DNA of 64,000 nucleotides, taken from the NCBI GenBank assembly GCA_965279405.1, contig OZ257157.1:1054001-1118000 (forward strand). The letters run 5' to 3'. This document shows positions 1-8,567 of the stretch, piece by piece. The notes beneath the pieces are model-generated. The model saw only the letters and a program-made list of their open reading frames with translations, did not search any database and was not told the origin of the DNA. The DNA comes from CBDDIP01 sp965279405 (lineage in GTDB: Bacteria; Actinomycetota; Acidimicrobiia; Acidimicrobiales; Ilumatobacteraceae). Made by a program: the position numbers and the translations under genes. How positions within the stretch are numbered: the first letter of the stretch is position 1; the number at the start of each line of letters is the position of its first letter.

Positions 1-2
1 GA

Positions 3-128
3 CAGGGGCGCACACGGACATCGATTGCGGCGCACCGGCTGGTGCACACGAGGATCGAACTCTATCGGGGCGCTGCGACCAGCGCCAACCCGCGTTCGGC
101 GGCTGCGTCGGCGGCGAGGTGCAGCTAG
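3..128 (+). CDS. possible C-terminal end of a gene entering from the left edge
   Basis: Frame 3 is open from the window edge to a TAG at 126-128 and would encode about 41 residues ending NPRSAAASAARCS. The only support is the open frame and its position: its stop overlaps the stop of the convergent lipoprotein gene, the tight tail-to-tail packing seen elsewhere in this window. No family can be recognised from so short a tail. Other frames here are also open for short distances, so this is weak. Confidence 0.25.
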   Translation, partial: QGRTRTSIAAHRLVHTRIELYRGAATSANPRSAAASAARCS

Positions 129-778
129 GCGTCGAGCCAGGCGGTGAGCTCCGGCGGGGCGGCGTAGACGGCGTGCGTGCGGTTCGGGCTCTGCTGGACC
201 GGGAGCCCGAGCGCGGCGGCGTAGGCCTCGATGCCGATCACCGAGCCACCGGCGCACGTCCAGTCCATCGGGCCGCAGTCGGTGCCGGCCGGGGCCTGGA
301 CCTCGAGCGCACCCGTGGCGTACAGCACTGCAGGCACGTCGGCGGGTGGGGTGCACCCCTCGACGGCGTGGTCGGTGACGGGGTCGTCGATGACGACACC
401 GGCCAGCCGGCCGCCGAACGTCTCGCCACGGCACCACAGCGCTGCGGCGAACGCCGCCCCGTTGGAGAAGCCGTGGATGACGACCCGTTCGCACTCGGTG
501 GCGTCGATCGCCGCAGCGACGACGCCTCGTGCCTCGTCGTAGCGGGCGTCGGGGAAGTACAGCCACTGTCGCCCGCCCCATCCGGCCTCGTTGCCGGTGG
601 GCTGCACGCGGGCGACGCCGTCGTTGAGCGTCGTCGGTGCACCCTTGCCGCCCTTGCCGTCGAGGAAGACGATGCACTTGGCCGCCTTCACCGGCGGCTG
701 GGCCGCGTCCTGGCCTGCCGTCGAGCAGCCGGCACCCGCCAGGCTGGCCGCCGCTGCGGCCCACTTCCACCGTCGCAT
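125..778 (-). CDS. lipoprotein, alpha/beta-hydrolase-like (217 aa)
   Basis: A short exported serine-hydrolase-like protein. The N-terminus MRRWKWAAAAASLAGAGC is a lipoprotein signal with Cys18 as the lipidation site. A nucleophile elbow G-F-S-N-G places the putative catalytic Ser at about residue 106. Acidic residues near 131-136 (VIDDPVTD) and His202 (NRTHAVY) could complete a triad, and four further Cys in the second half may form disulfides. This resembles small dienelactone-hydrolase or esterase folds. The substrate is unknown, and the family call rests on the motif only. It is divergent from the secreted beta-sandwich gene at 1042, sharing the 779-1041 gap. Confidence 0.65.
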   Translation of the reverse strand: MRRWKWAAAAASLAGAGCSTAGQDAAQPPVKAAKCIVFLDGKGGKGAPTTLNDGVARVQPTGNEAGWGGRQWLYFPDARYDEARGVVAAAIDATECERVVIHGFSNGAAFAAALWCRGETFGGRLAGVVIDDPVTDHAVEGCTPPADVPAVLYATGALEVQAPAGTDCGPMDWTCAGGSVIGIEAYAAALGLPVQQSPNRTHAVYAAPPELTAWLDA

Positions 779-1041
779 CGTCTCAGCCTAGGCAGTGCAT
801 CGAGACGGCAGACGCGACATCGAACCGTCATGTAACCGTGACGGTGTCGTCACATCGGACGTTCGCCGTGATCCGCTGCCGCCCACCAGGGCCTTGCCAG
901 CAACGGAACCACCACGATCGGTGCGCGACTTGACCTGGCAATGACGATCTTTACAGATCGATGACACTTTTGTCTTCAGGTCCTCGACTCGGGCGCCGAT
1001 GGAAGAGCGAACGACATCGACCCCCGACAGATGGAGTGACC
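779..1041. promoter_or_regulatory. divergent intergenic region with GTGACG-N4-CGTCAC palindrome
   Basis: This 263-bp gap separates two divergent genes for exported proteins and should hold both promoters. I could not fix a convincing -10/-35 pair. A perfect inverted repeat, GTGACG-GTGT-CGTCAC, lies at 838-853 and is followed by ATCGG. The same arms plus ATCGG recur at 61322-61343. The spacing does not fit a CRP-type site. A GGAG at 1033-1036 is the ribosome-binding site that supports the GTG start at 1042. Confidence 0.4.
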
Positions 1042-2661
1042 GTGACGAACCCCCGAGCCACCAAGAAGCCACGCAAGCGATCCCGCCTCTGGTACGGCTC
1101 GCTGATCCCCATCACCATGATGGCGGGTCACCTCGGCTGCTCCCCGCTGCCGAAGCCGCGCATCCCGGTCGTCGTCCCGACGACGACGACGACGGCGCCA
1201 CCGCCCCCGCAGGCCCAGCCGGTGCCGACCACCACGGCCGCGCCGACCACCACCGCCGCGCCCGTGGTGACGCCCGCGCCAACGACGGTCGCCCCGGCGA
1301 CCACCGTCAAGCCGGTCACCACGACCACCGCCAAGCCGGCACCGACCACCACGGCCGCTCCGGCACCGACCACGACGGCCGCCCCGGCGCCGACGACCAC
1401 CGCGCCGCCCACCTCGCCCGGCGGTTCGACGAACGGCACCAACGGCTGTCGTCTCGCACTCGCCGAGGCGCCGATGGCGTTCTGCGAGACGTTCGACCAG
1501 CCCGCCGGCGTCGCTGGCACCCGCACCGGTGACCTCAACCCGACGATGTGGGGCGTGTCACGCACCAACACGTACGTGAACATGGGCCAGCAGCAGTACA
1601 GCTGGTGGTTCAAGGCCTCGGGCATCCCGGGCTGCGACATCGGCACCGCACCGAACGACGTGCGCATCTGCAACGGTCGCGTCGTCGAGGCGGTCTACGA
1701 CGGTCACGAGTCGAAGACCAACCTGTCGATGTACCCCAAGCAGCCGTTCGACATCGCCGGTCGCACCGGCACGGTCTCGTTCGACGTCTCGGCCGACTCG
1801 CAGGGCCCGCACGCCGCATGGCCGGAGTTCTGGTGGACCGACCAGCCCGTGCCCACCCCACACGGTGACGGCGAGGGCTACAACGCCTCCGCTCGCAACT
1901 CGTTCGGCTTCGCCATCGCCGGCTGCAACGGCGACAACACCCGCACCGGCATCACGATGACGGCGATCACCCGCAACTACGTGACGCAGGACGTCGGTCC
2001 GGTGGAGCAGCTGGGTTGCGTGCTGAAGGGCTCGGCAACGGGTGCGCTGAACCACTTCGAGGTGCGCATCAACGCCAACGGCGCCGAGATCTGGGCGACC
2101 GACGCCGGCCAGACGCAGCTCAAGCTGCTGGCCCGTGCCAACGTCCAGATGCCACTGACCCGTGGCGTGATCTGGCTCGAGGACCTGCACTACAACGCCT
2201 GCAAGTTCGACAGCCAGTGCGACCACGCCTTCGCCTGGGACAACGTCGCCTTCGACGGCCCGAAGACCTACCGCGACTACACGTTCGACGTGCCGGACGC
2301 CAACACCCCGGTCTCCAACGGGATCACCACCCTCGGCTACCGAGTCGGCCAGAGCCCGGTGAGCCTGCAGGTGCAGGGCACCAACTGGCAGCACACGCCG
2401 GCCAAGGTCCTGGTCACCTTCAACTGGGCGCCGAACGACACCACCGTGCCGATGATCCGCATCAACGGCGGGCCGTGGCACCAGACAGCGTGGCCGTACC
2501 CGAACTTCCCACCGTTCTGGAAGGCCATCGCCGTGGAGGTCCCGTTCAGCGAGATCCACACCGGGACGAACACCATCGAGTTCCAGCAACCCGGTGGCGC
2601 TCAGGACACGGTGATCTGCAACATCAACCTGACGTTGATCGACGCAGCGCCCGTCCCCTGA
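1042..2661 (+). CDS. secreted beta-sandwich (ConA/GH16-like) protein, copy 1 (539 aa)
   Basis: GTG 1042 is preferred over the upstream in-frame ATG 961 because GGAG sits 5 nt upstream and it leaves a normal basic n-region (RKRSR) before a hydrophobic segment. That segment ends HLGC, an imperfect lipobox. A Thr/Pro/Ala-rich linker (about residues 50-130) follows, then a roughly 400-aa domain beginning NGCRLALAEAPMAFCETFD. The domain carries paired Cys and the motif AWPEFWWTDQPVPTPHGDGE. It looks like a jelly-roll lectin or glucanase fold followed by a smaller C-terminal beta-domain (NWAPNDTTVP). The classical GH16 ExDxxE signature is not evident, so binding rather than hydrolysis is possible. 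It is nearly identical to the domains at 34027 and 36672. Its role at the polysaccharide surface is inferred. Confidence 0.75.
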   Translation: MTNPRATKKPRKRSRLWYGSLIPITMMAGHLGCSPLPKPRIPVVVPTTTTTAPPPPQAQPVPTTTAAPTTTAAPVVTPAPTTVAPATTVKPVTTTTAKPAPTTTAAPAPTTTAAPAPTTTAPPTSPGGSTNGTNGCRLALAEAPMAFCETFDQPAGVAGTRTGDLNPTMWGVSRTNTYVNMGQQQYSWWFKASGIPGCDIGTAPNDVRICNGRVVEAVYDGHESKTNLSMYPKQPFDIAGRTGTVSFDVSADSQGPHAAWPEFWWTDQPVPTPHGDGEGYNASARNSFGFAIAGCNGDNTRTGITMTAITRNYVTQDVGPVEQLGCVLKGSATGALNHFEVRINANGAEIWATDAGQTQLKLLARANVQMPLTRGVIWLEDLHYNACKFDSQCDHAFAWDNVAFDGPKTYRDYTFDVPDANTPVSNGITTLGYRVGQSPVSLQVQGTNWQHTPAKVLVTFNWAPNDTTVPMIRINGGPWHQTAWPYPNFPPFWKAIAVEVPFSEIHTGTNTIEFQQPGGAQDTVICNINLTLIDAAPVP

Positions 2662-2700
2662 TCCGAGCTACCTGATCCGAGCTACCTGATCCCGAGCTAG
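2658..2700. repeat. three tandem copies of a 14-bp unit at a convergent junction
   Basis: The unit ctgatccgagctac occurs at 2658-2671 and 2672-2685, with a third variant copy of 15 bp (one inserted c, last base g) at 2686-2700. The first copy contains the TGA stop of the secreted protein and the third overlaps the TAG stop of the terC-like gene. It fills the whole gap between the two convergent genes. Confidence 0.85.
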
Positions 2701-3677
2701 TGGCGCTCGGCGGCCCCTTGGCCGCCGAGCGCCTTCGGGTACCGGAGGCTGAGCCAGATGGCGGCTGCGAGCAGCACGACGATCACGGCCAGCGAGATCC
2801 ACGTGTCGATGTGGTACCAGTGCGAGATCGTCATCTTGATGCCGACGTAGATGAGGATGATCCCGAGGGCGTGGGAGAGGTAGTGGAACTTCTCCTTGGC
2901 GTTGGCCAACAGGAAGTACATCGCCCGCAGCCCCATGATCGCGAAGGCGTTGGAGGCGAAGACGAGGAACGGTTCGTTGGACACGGCGAGGATCGCCGGC
3001 ACCGAGTCGATGGCGAAGATGATGTCGGTGATCTCGACCACGACGAGGGCGGCCAGCAACGGCGTGGCGAACTTCTTGCCGTCGATGCGGGTGACGAACT
3101 TGTGGCCGTCGTAGACCTCGCTCACGGGCATGAACTTCTTGAGCAGTCCGACGCCGGTGGTCTTGCCCTCCTCGCCCTCCTCGTTGCGGTGACGCAGGAT
3201 GCGAATGCCGGTGACGATGAGCAGCGCACCGAAGATCAGCAGCACCCACCAGAAGGCGCTGATCAGTGCCGAGCCGACGAAGATGAAGATCGCACGCATG
3301 GCGAGCGCGCCGAAGATGCCCCAGAACAGGACGCGGTGCTGGTACTTCAGCGGCACGGCCATCGTCGTGAACAGCAGGGCCCAGACGAAGACGTTGTCGA
3401 CGCTGAGCGACTTCTCGATGACGTAGCCGGAGAGGTACTCGGTGAACGCCTTGCTCCCGAAGGCGATGGCGATGATGCCGGCGAAGGCCAGGCCGAACGT
3501 CACCCAGATCAGGCTCTCCTTGAGCGCTTCCTTCGGCGAGGGCTCGTGGTCGTCGCGGTGGCGGAACAGGTCGACGGCGAGCATGACCGCGATCGTGGCC
3601 AGCAGCGCGCCCCACGCCCACAGGGGAACATCCAGGTCGACGAAGCTGTCGCGTCCCTTGCTGGAACTGATTCTCAT
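2697..3677 (-). CDS. TerC family integral membrane protein (326 aa)
   Basis: A multi-pass membrane protein of the TerC/Alx family, associated with metal-ion (manganese, tellurite) homeostasis and metalation of exported enzymes. Roughly nine hydrophobic segments are visible. Family-typical acidic membrane motifs are SLSVDN (Asp94) and ITDIIFAIDS (Asp218, Asp224). The length matches the family. The charged loop HRNEEGEEGK near residue 165 is cytosolic by composition. Only 52 bp separate its start from the upstream amidohydrolase, and I see no yybP-ykoY-type riboswitch there. Its link to the polysaccharide genes is positional only. Confidence 0.9.
   Translation of the reverse strand: MRISSSKGRDSFVDLDVPLWAWGALLATIAVMLAVDLFRHRDDHEPSPKEALKESLIWVTFGLAFAGIIAIAFGSKAFTEYLSGYVIEKSLSVDNVFVWALLFTTMAVPLKYQHRVLFWGIFGALAMRAIFIFVGSALISAFWWVLLIFGALLIVTGIRILRHRNEEGEEGKTTGVGLLKKFMPVSEVYDGHKFVTRIDGKKFATPLLAALVVVEITDIIFAIDSVPAILAVSNEPFLVFASNAFAIMGLRAMYFLLANAKEKFHYLSHALGIILIYVGIKMTISHWYHIDTWISLAVIVVLLAAAIWLSLRYPKALGGQGAAERH
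2702..2733. terminator. 13-bp perfect inverted repeat inside the 3' end of the terC-like gene
   Basis: Arms ggcgctcggcggc (2702-2714) and gccgccgagcgcc (2721-2733) are perfectly complementary around a 6-nt loop. They encode the last residues of the TerC protein (GGQGAAERH) on the reverse strand. A hairpin this GC-rich beside two convergent stops is a candidate bidirectional terminator. It lacks a T-tract, so intrinsic termination is not certain. Confidence 0.55.
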
Positions 3678-3729
3678 TGCTACATCATGGACGGGAGGTC
3701 AGAGAACGGCAACCCCCCGCCGCACGCCC

Positions 3730-4875
3730 TCACGCGAGGCCGTAGATCCGTCGCACGTTGCCGCCGAGGAAGGCGGCCCGCGTCGAGTCGGACAACGGCT
3801 CGACCAGCCGGGTGAGCGCATCGACCCACGTGCCCGGATGATCCGGGTGCGGGTAGTCCGTTGCCCACATGAAGCACTGCGCGCCGACGTGGTCCATCGT
3901 CAACGGAGCGGCCGTCTCGTCGGGGTCGCCGCTGACGAAGCACTGCCGAGCGAAGATCTCGCTCGGCTTGTGCTGCAGGGGAACGCCACGGCCACTGATG
4001 GTGTCGAAGACCGCGTCCGCACGATCGAGGAACGAGCCGACCCAGCCCATGCCGCTCTCGAGCACGCCGAGCTTGAGGTCCGGAAATCGTTCGAGCGTCC
4101 CGTGGGTGAGGAAGCTGAGCAGCGCCTGCTGCGTGCCCTGGCGAAGCATGACGTTGTAGTGGAATTCGCTCGCCCGACCGAGGCCGTCGAAGCGGACGGG
4201 CGTGCAGAACCCGGGTTCGTACGTCGGGTGAACCGCCACCGGGACGCCGAGCTCGCTGGCCGTCGCCCACAGCACGTCGTGGTCCGGATGCCCGTGCGCC
4301 TTGCGGGAGTGCGTGAACGGCGCCACCCAGCCGCCGACGCACCCGTCGGCGACGGCACGGCGCAACTCGTCGGCGGCCGCCTGCGGATCGGTGAGCGAGA
4401 GGTGGGCCACCGCGAACAGGCGACCGTCGCCGTCGCGGCAGAAGTCGGCGATCCACCGGTTGTAGGCCCGGCAGTACGCCGCGCTGAGCTCGGGGTCGGT
4501 GACCTCGCACTCCCACAGCAGCTCGACGGTGCCGTAGAGCAGCGCCGCGTCGAGGTGCTCCTGATCGAGCAACGAGACGCGCTGTGCGGCATCGCCGGCG
4601 CCGAACGGGATCGACTCCATGTACTTGCGGTCCGGCGAGGGACGCGGGTCGTCCTCCCCCATCGCGCCCATGAGCGAGATCACGCCCTTCACGGTCCGCG
4701 CGCTCGGTCGCCCATCGATGATCAGCTCTTCGAGCCCATCCGCGTCCACGCCGATGCCCATCCGGCGATCACGGAAGGCCGGATCCAGGTAGCGGTCCCA
4801 CAGCCAGTCCGGTTCGAGCAGGTGCCCATCGGCATCGACGGTGCCGTCGTACGGGAAGCGCTTGACCTCGTACAC
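3730..4875 (-). CDS. amidohydrolase family 2 metal-dependent hydrolase (381 aa)
   Basis: A TIM-barrel metal hydrolase of the amidohydrolase_2 group (the decarboxylase/lactonase-type clan). GTG 4875 is chosen because GGGGGA lies 5 nt upstream and because a longer reading would run into the glycosyltransferase gene ending at 4950. The first metal motif is D-A-D-G-H (residues 14-18). Others are VAVHPTYEPG, ESGMGW and ATDYPHPD, the last carrying the conserved Asp. The length is normal for the family. Substrate is unknown and nothing ties it to polysaccharide synthesis except position. The upstream gap of 74 bp shows no obvious promoter. Confidence 0.85.
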   Translation of the reverse strand: MYEVKRFPYDGTVDADGHLLEPDWLWDRYLDPAFRDRRMGIGVDADGLEELIIDGRPSARTVKGVISLMGAMGEDDPRPSPDRKYMESIPFGAGDAAQRVSLLDQEHLDAALLYGTVELLWECEVTDPELSAAYCRAYNRWIADFCRDGDGRLFAVAHLSLTDPQAAADELRRAVADGCVGGWVAPFTHSRKAHGHPDHDVLWATASELGVPVAVHPTYEPGFCTPVRFDGLGRASEFHYNVMLRQGTQQALLSFLTHGTLERFPDLKLGVLESGMGWVGSFLDRADAVFDTISGRGVPLQHKPSEIFARQCFVSGDPDETAAPLTMDHVGAQCFMWATDYPHPDHPGTWVDALTRLVEPLSDSTRAAFLGGNVRRIYGLA

Positions 4876-4949
4876 GTGATCCCCCGATCGCGTTGCCCAG
4901 ACGACGTCGAGGCCATCGCGAACGTACCCATGCGACACCGGATGCAGCG

Positions 4950-6014
4950 CTACCGAGCGAGCACCTCGGCCCACACCCGCTCGTACCCGTCGGCCATCGC
5001 CCGGTCGGTGAAGCGGTCCGCAGCAAGCCGGCGCGCTGCCGTTGCGAGCCGCGACCGCAGATCTGCGTCGTCGAGCAGGCGACGCACCGCGACCACGAGC
5101 GCTGCGGGATCTCCGGACGGCACCAACAGGCCGGTGACACCGTCGATCACCGCTTCTCGCACGCTGCCCACGTCGGTTGCCACGACCGGTGTTCCGGCAA
5201 GCATCGCCTCGACGATCGTGAGCGGAAACGCTTCGTCGCGAGAAGGCAGCACGAACACGTCGAGCTCGGCGATGCGCTTCGGCGCGTCGCCGACCCACCC
5301 GAGGAAGTCCACCCGATCCGCCACGTCCAGCGCGTCGGCCTGCTGCTCGAGCGTCTCGCGCAGCGAACCGTCGCCGATCAAGCGGAGCTGAACGTCAGGC
5401 AGGTCGGACATGGCGGTGAGGAGGACGTCGATCCCCTTCTGCGTCTCCAGGCGCGCCGCACAGCCGATGATCGCCGGATGTCCCGGCTCCGCCGCCGGCC
5501 GATCGCCCATGCCCGGATCCGGCACCCCGTTGTGCACGACGCGCACCTTCCGCCGTGGGATGCCGACCCACCGTTCGACGTCGTCGGCGCTTGCCTCGCC
5601 GACGGCCACCGTCATCGAGTGCATCAGCCCGGACAAGCGCGCCAGCGCCTTGCCGCGGCGGCGTCGGCTCGGCAGCACCAGCTGTTCGACGGCGATCACG
5701 GGCACACCGGCCAACCTCGCCGCGAGCAACGCCGGCCGTGAGGCGAACGGGTTGGCCAGCGTGATCTGCACGAGGTCGAGGCCGAGCCGTCGAAAGGCGC
5801 GGCGGTGATCGACGACAGCGCCCCACGGCGAGGTGCGCGACTCGATGAGGTGGGTGTCCACGCCGTCGATCGACTCCGCCGCATCGAGCAGCGCGCGATG
5901 GGTGCTGCAGACCACCAGGTGAGCCCCTCCCCGGTACGCCGCCGCTAGATTCAGGAGGGATCGCTCGGCCCCGCCGAGCAGGTCGGAATCGCTGTACAGC
6001 CCGACAGTTGTCAC
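4950..6014 (-). CDS. GT4 family glycosyltransferase (354 aa)
   Basis: A GT-B fold retaining glycosyltransferase. The N-terminal domain starts at once with TTVGLYSDSDLLGGAERSL, the acceptor-side glycine loop. The C-terminal domain has the GT4 E-x7-E region DEAFPLTIVEAMLAGTPVV, expected to bind the sugar nucleotide. GTG 6014 is the only in-frame start that gives a normal N-terminus; the frame is open further up but would overlap the divergent gene starting at 6106. No good ribosome-binding site is seen, so the start is less certain than the family. Donor and acceptor sugars cannot be read from sequence. Confidence 0.85.
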   Translation of the reverse strand: MTTVGLYSDSDLLGGAERSLLNLAAAYRGGAHLVVCSTHRALLDAAESIDGVDTHLIESRTSPWGAVVDHRRAFRRLGLDLVQITLANPFASRPALLAARLAGVPVIAVEQLVLPSRRRRGKALARLSGLMHSMTVAVGEASADDVERWVGIPRRKVRVVHNGVPDPGMGDRPAAEPGHPAIIGCAARLETQKGIDVLLTAMSDLPDVQLRLIGDGSLRETLEQQADALDVADRVDFLGWVGDAPKRIAELDVFVLPSRDEAFPLTIVEAMLAGTPVVATDVGSVREAVIDGVTGLLVPSGDPAALVVAVRRLLDDADLRSRLATAARRLAADRFTDRAMADGYERVWAEVLAR

Positions 6015-6105
6015 GGCGAGACAACTCGTGCGCTTGCGGTCACCGTGAGCGCACGGCCAGGTCGTTGATGGGGCTGACGGATGAGGATGGAAGCGGAATG
6101 CACGG

Positions 6106-7347
6106 ATGACGTCCAGATCGGCGGCTGAGAACGAGCGTACGCCCAGGATCCTCCTGCTCACCGATCGCGTGCCGGGCAGCGACACGGGCTACGGCATGCG
6201 CGTCAGCAACGTCATCGCCGGGCTGCAGCAGGTCGGCGACCTCCACGTGTGCCTGATCGACAGCAGCACGGGAGGCGAGGTGCTGCCACTCGACGCCGGG
6301 TACACGACCACGGTCGTCCGCGCCAAGAACCCGAAGCGGTGGCGCAAGCTGCTGCTCGTCGTGCTCGCCATCGCCAGCTTGCCGTACCAGAGCGCCCGGG
6401 TGGTGCGCGCCGACATCACGCGCACCGTCGGCCAGCACCGCTGGGATCTGGTGTGGTGCAGCCGGGCGCGCAGCCACCGCATCAGCTGTGCGGAGGTCGC
6501 GGGCGCGCGCATCGTCGACTTCGACGACCTCACCGATCGGCTCCTGCACAGCGAGATCCGCGATCGGGTCGGCCGCCACGGGCGGGTGCGGACCCTCGCC
6601 CACAACACAGCGAGCTGGCTCGGGGCGCGGCGCTGGCGACGTCTGCAGACCAAGATCGCTCATGAGGTCGATCGCGTCGTCGTCTGCTCGGAATCCGACC
6701 GGGCGCACCTCGGCATCGCGAACGCGGCCGTGGTGCCCAACGGGTACCGAAGACCGACCAGCGAACCGTTGGTCGGCTGGGACCCACCACCGACGCTGTT
6801 CTTCGTCGGTCCGCTGTCCTACGAGCCCAACATCCTGGCGGTCGAGTGGATGGCCGGCGAGGTGCTGCCGCTGATCCGCCAGACGCGACCCGACGTCCGG
6901 CTGGTCGTCGCCGGCTACGACGACGGCAGCGGTGAGCGGGTCCGCGGCATCGACGGGGTGACGTTGCTCGGCTACGTCGACGACGTCGCACCGCACTACG
7001 CCGACGCGGCCGTCGCGGTGACGCCGCTGCACTCGGGCGGTGGAACGCGGCTGAAGGTGATCGAGGCGATGGCTCGATGCGTGCCGCTCGTGTCGACGAG
7101 CTTCGGGTGCGAAGGCTTCGGTCTCGTCCATGACCGCGAGCTCCTCGTCGCCGACGATCCGGCAGGGTTCGCCGCGGCGTGCCTGTCGATCATCGAGGAT
7201 CCTTCGCTCGGCGCACGCCTGGCTGCGGCCGGGCACGCTCACTTCGAACAGCACCTCACGGCCGACGCATCGTCGGCAGCCGTGGCTCGACTGGCCACCG
7301 AGGTGATCGACGCCGCTCGCGTCTCGGGCACGACCCGGTCGACATGA
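6106..7347 (+). CDS. GT4-like glycosyltransferase (413 aa)
   Basis: A cytosolic GT-B glycosyltransferase. The N-terminus RILLLTDRVPGSDTGYGMR is the acceptor-domain glycine-rich loop. The C-terminal domain carries LFFVGPLSYEPNILAVEWM and SGGGTRLKVIEAMARCVPLV, the pattern of the Glyco_trans_1_4 subgroup found in exopolysaccharide clusters. A GGAAG about 11 nt and GGAA about 7 nt upstream of ATG 6106 could serve as ribosome-binding site. Its TGA overlaps the ATG of the following GT2 gene (ATGA), so the two are translationally coupled and probably act on the same repeat unit. Sugar specificity is unknown. Confidence 0.85.
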   Translation: MTSRSAAENERTPRILLLTDRVPGSDTGYGMRVSNVIAGLQQVGDLHVCLIDSSTGGEVLPLDAGYTTTVVRAKNPKRWRKLLLVVLAIASLPYQSARVVRADITRTVGQHRWDLVWCSRARSHRISCAEVAGARIVDFDDLTDRLLHSEIRDRVGRHGRVRTLAHNTASWLGARRWRRLQTKIAHEVDRVVVCSESDRAHLGIANAAVVPNGYRRPTSEPLVGWDPPPTLFFVGPLSYEPNILAVEWMAGEVLPLIRQTRPDVRLVVAGYDDGSGERVRGIDGVTLLGYVDDVAPHYADAAVAVTPLHSGGGTRLKVIEAMARCVPLVSTSFGCEGFGLVHDRELLVADDPAGFAAACLSIIEDPSLGARLAAAGHAHFEQHLTADASSAAVARLATEVIDAARVSGTTRST

Positions 7348-8567
7348 GCGCGGTCGGCGTCGTCGACATCGATCTCGATGCGCTCGACGTCGGAGGAAGC
7401 CTCCGCCGCCATGCCGGTCCGGTGCTGCTGCTCGGCCGCCGCGACGGGGTGCCGGTCGGCGCCCGGCTGTACGTCGACGGCTTGCCGGCGCAGTGCGACG
7501 TCGCTGCTGAGCTGACGATCCGCCCCGGAGCACCCCCGGCCGCAGGCGCCGACACGTTGCCCGTCACCGTCGCGGTCTGCACGAAGGACCGGCCGGACTT
7601 GCTCGAACGGTGCCTCGCGGCGATCACCGAGGCTGCGATGTTCGCCGGTCGAGAGGTGCTGCTCGACCTCCTCGTCGTCGACAACGCGTCCGGCGACGAT
7701 CGCACGCGCGACGTCGCGATCGCTGCCGGCGCACGATGCGTGCGCGAATGCGTGCCCGGCCTCGACTTCGCCCGCAATCGCGCCGTCGCCGAGAGCCTCG
7801 GTGAGGTCGTTGCCTTCGTGGACGATGACGTCGTGGTCGATCGGACGTGGCTGCGCACGCTCGGTCGAGCGTTCGCCGCCCACGCCGACGCGCTCGCCAT
7901 CACCGGCAACGTGCTCGCCTTCCGGCTGGACACGCCGGCGCGGCTGGAGTTCGAACGAACCAGTGGTTTCTCGCTCGGTTGGCAGCCGTCGTCGTGGGCC
8001 GAAGCGGACAGCCCTGATCTGCCGTTCCGACCGGGGATGGGCGTCGGGTGCAACATGGCGTTCCGGCGCAGCGCCCTTGACCTCGCCGGTCCGTTCGACG
8101 TCGCGCTCGACACCGGACGGCCGATGCCCGGCGGCGGCGACCTCGACATGTTGATCCGCATGGTGATCGCCGGCCGCGTCGTCTTCGAACCATCGATGGT
8201 CGTGTTCCACGAGCACCGGGCGACGTGGACGCAGCTCCGCTACCAGTTCTACACGTGGGGCAAGGGGTGGGCGGCAGTGCTGCAGAAGTGGCACCACGAC
8301 GAACCGCGACTGCGCCAGCGCATCCGCAACGTGTCGCGCTGGACGTTCCGCGGCTACCTCGCCGACGTCGTGCGCGGGCCACATCGAACCGGCCGCTACC
8401 GCCGATGGCACTGCGTGCTGATCGCCGTTGGCTTCGTCGCCGGCTGGTCAGGCGCCTACGGACGTTCGGTCCGCAGGGTCGCTGCTCGGGTCGCTGCGGT
8501 CGGATCCACCGGAGCTGCGCATGGACCGCATCACCAGGGAGAGCCGCCGGGCCAGCCCTCGGCGTAG
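7344..8567 (+). CDS. GT2 family glycosyltransferase (407 aa)
   Basis: A GT-A fold inverting transferase. ATG 7344 overlaps the previous stop as ATGA. The family core is TVAVCTKDRPDLLERCL, VVDNASGDD, ARNRAVAES and the metal-binding VAFVDDDVVVD, with GGGDLDMLIRM as the catalytic-base region. About 70 residues precede the GT2 core and look like a short extra N-terminal domain. A hydrophobic stretch near the C-terminus (CVLIAVGFVAGWSGAY) may anchor it to the membrane. The last 40 codons lie antisense to the end of the reverse-strand GT2 gene at 8448, a 120-bp convergent overlap. Confidence 0.85.
   Translation: MSAVGVVDIDLDALDVGGSLRRHAGPVLLLGRRDGVPVGARLYVDGLPAQCDVAAELTIRPGAPPAAGADTLPVTVAVCTKDRPDLLERCLAAITEAAMFAGREVLLDLLVVDNASGDDRTRDVAIAAGARCVRECVPGLDFARNRAVAESLGEVVAFVDDDVVVDRTWLRTLGRAFAAHADALAITGNVLAFRLDTPARLEFERTSGFSLGWQPSSWAEADSPDLPFRPGMGVGCNMAFRRSALDLAGPFDVALDTGRPMPGGGDLDMLIRMVIAGRVVFEPSMVVFHEHRATWTQLRYQFYTWGKGWAAVLQKWHHDEPRLRQRIRNVSRWTFRGYLADVVRGPHRTGRYRRWHCVLIAVGFVAGWSGAYGRSVRRVAARVAAVGSTGAAHGPHHQGEPPGQPSA

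Noticed and set aside
838..853. CRP/GlxR-type cAMP receptor site
   Set aside because: The GTGA and TCAC half-sites are 8 bp apart rather than 6, so it does not fit the consensus.
961..1041. Upstream ATG 961 as the start of secreted copy 1
   Set aside because: It adds 27 hydrophilic residues ahead of the signal segment and lacks a ribosome-binding site, whereas GTG 1042 has GGAG at the right distance.
1170..1420. Repetitive DNA that might be a CRISPR-like or tandem array
   Set aside because: The repeats are degenerate codons for a Thr/Pro/Ala linker in the secreted protein. They have no constant repeat-spacer structure.
3678..3729. A yybP-ykoY manganese riboswitch before the terC-like gene
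   Set aside because: Only 52 bp are available and no conserved riboswitch helices are visible.
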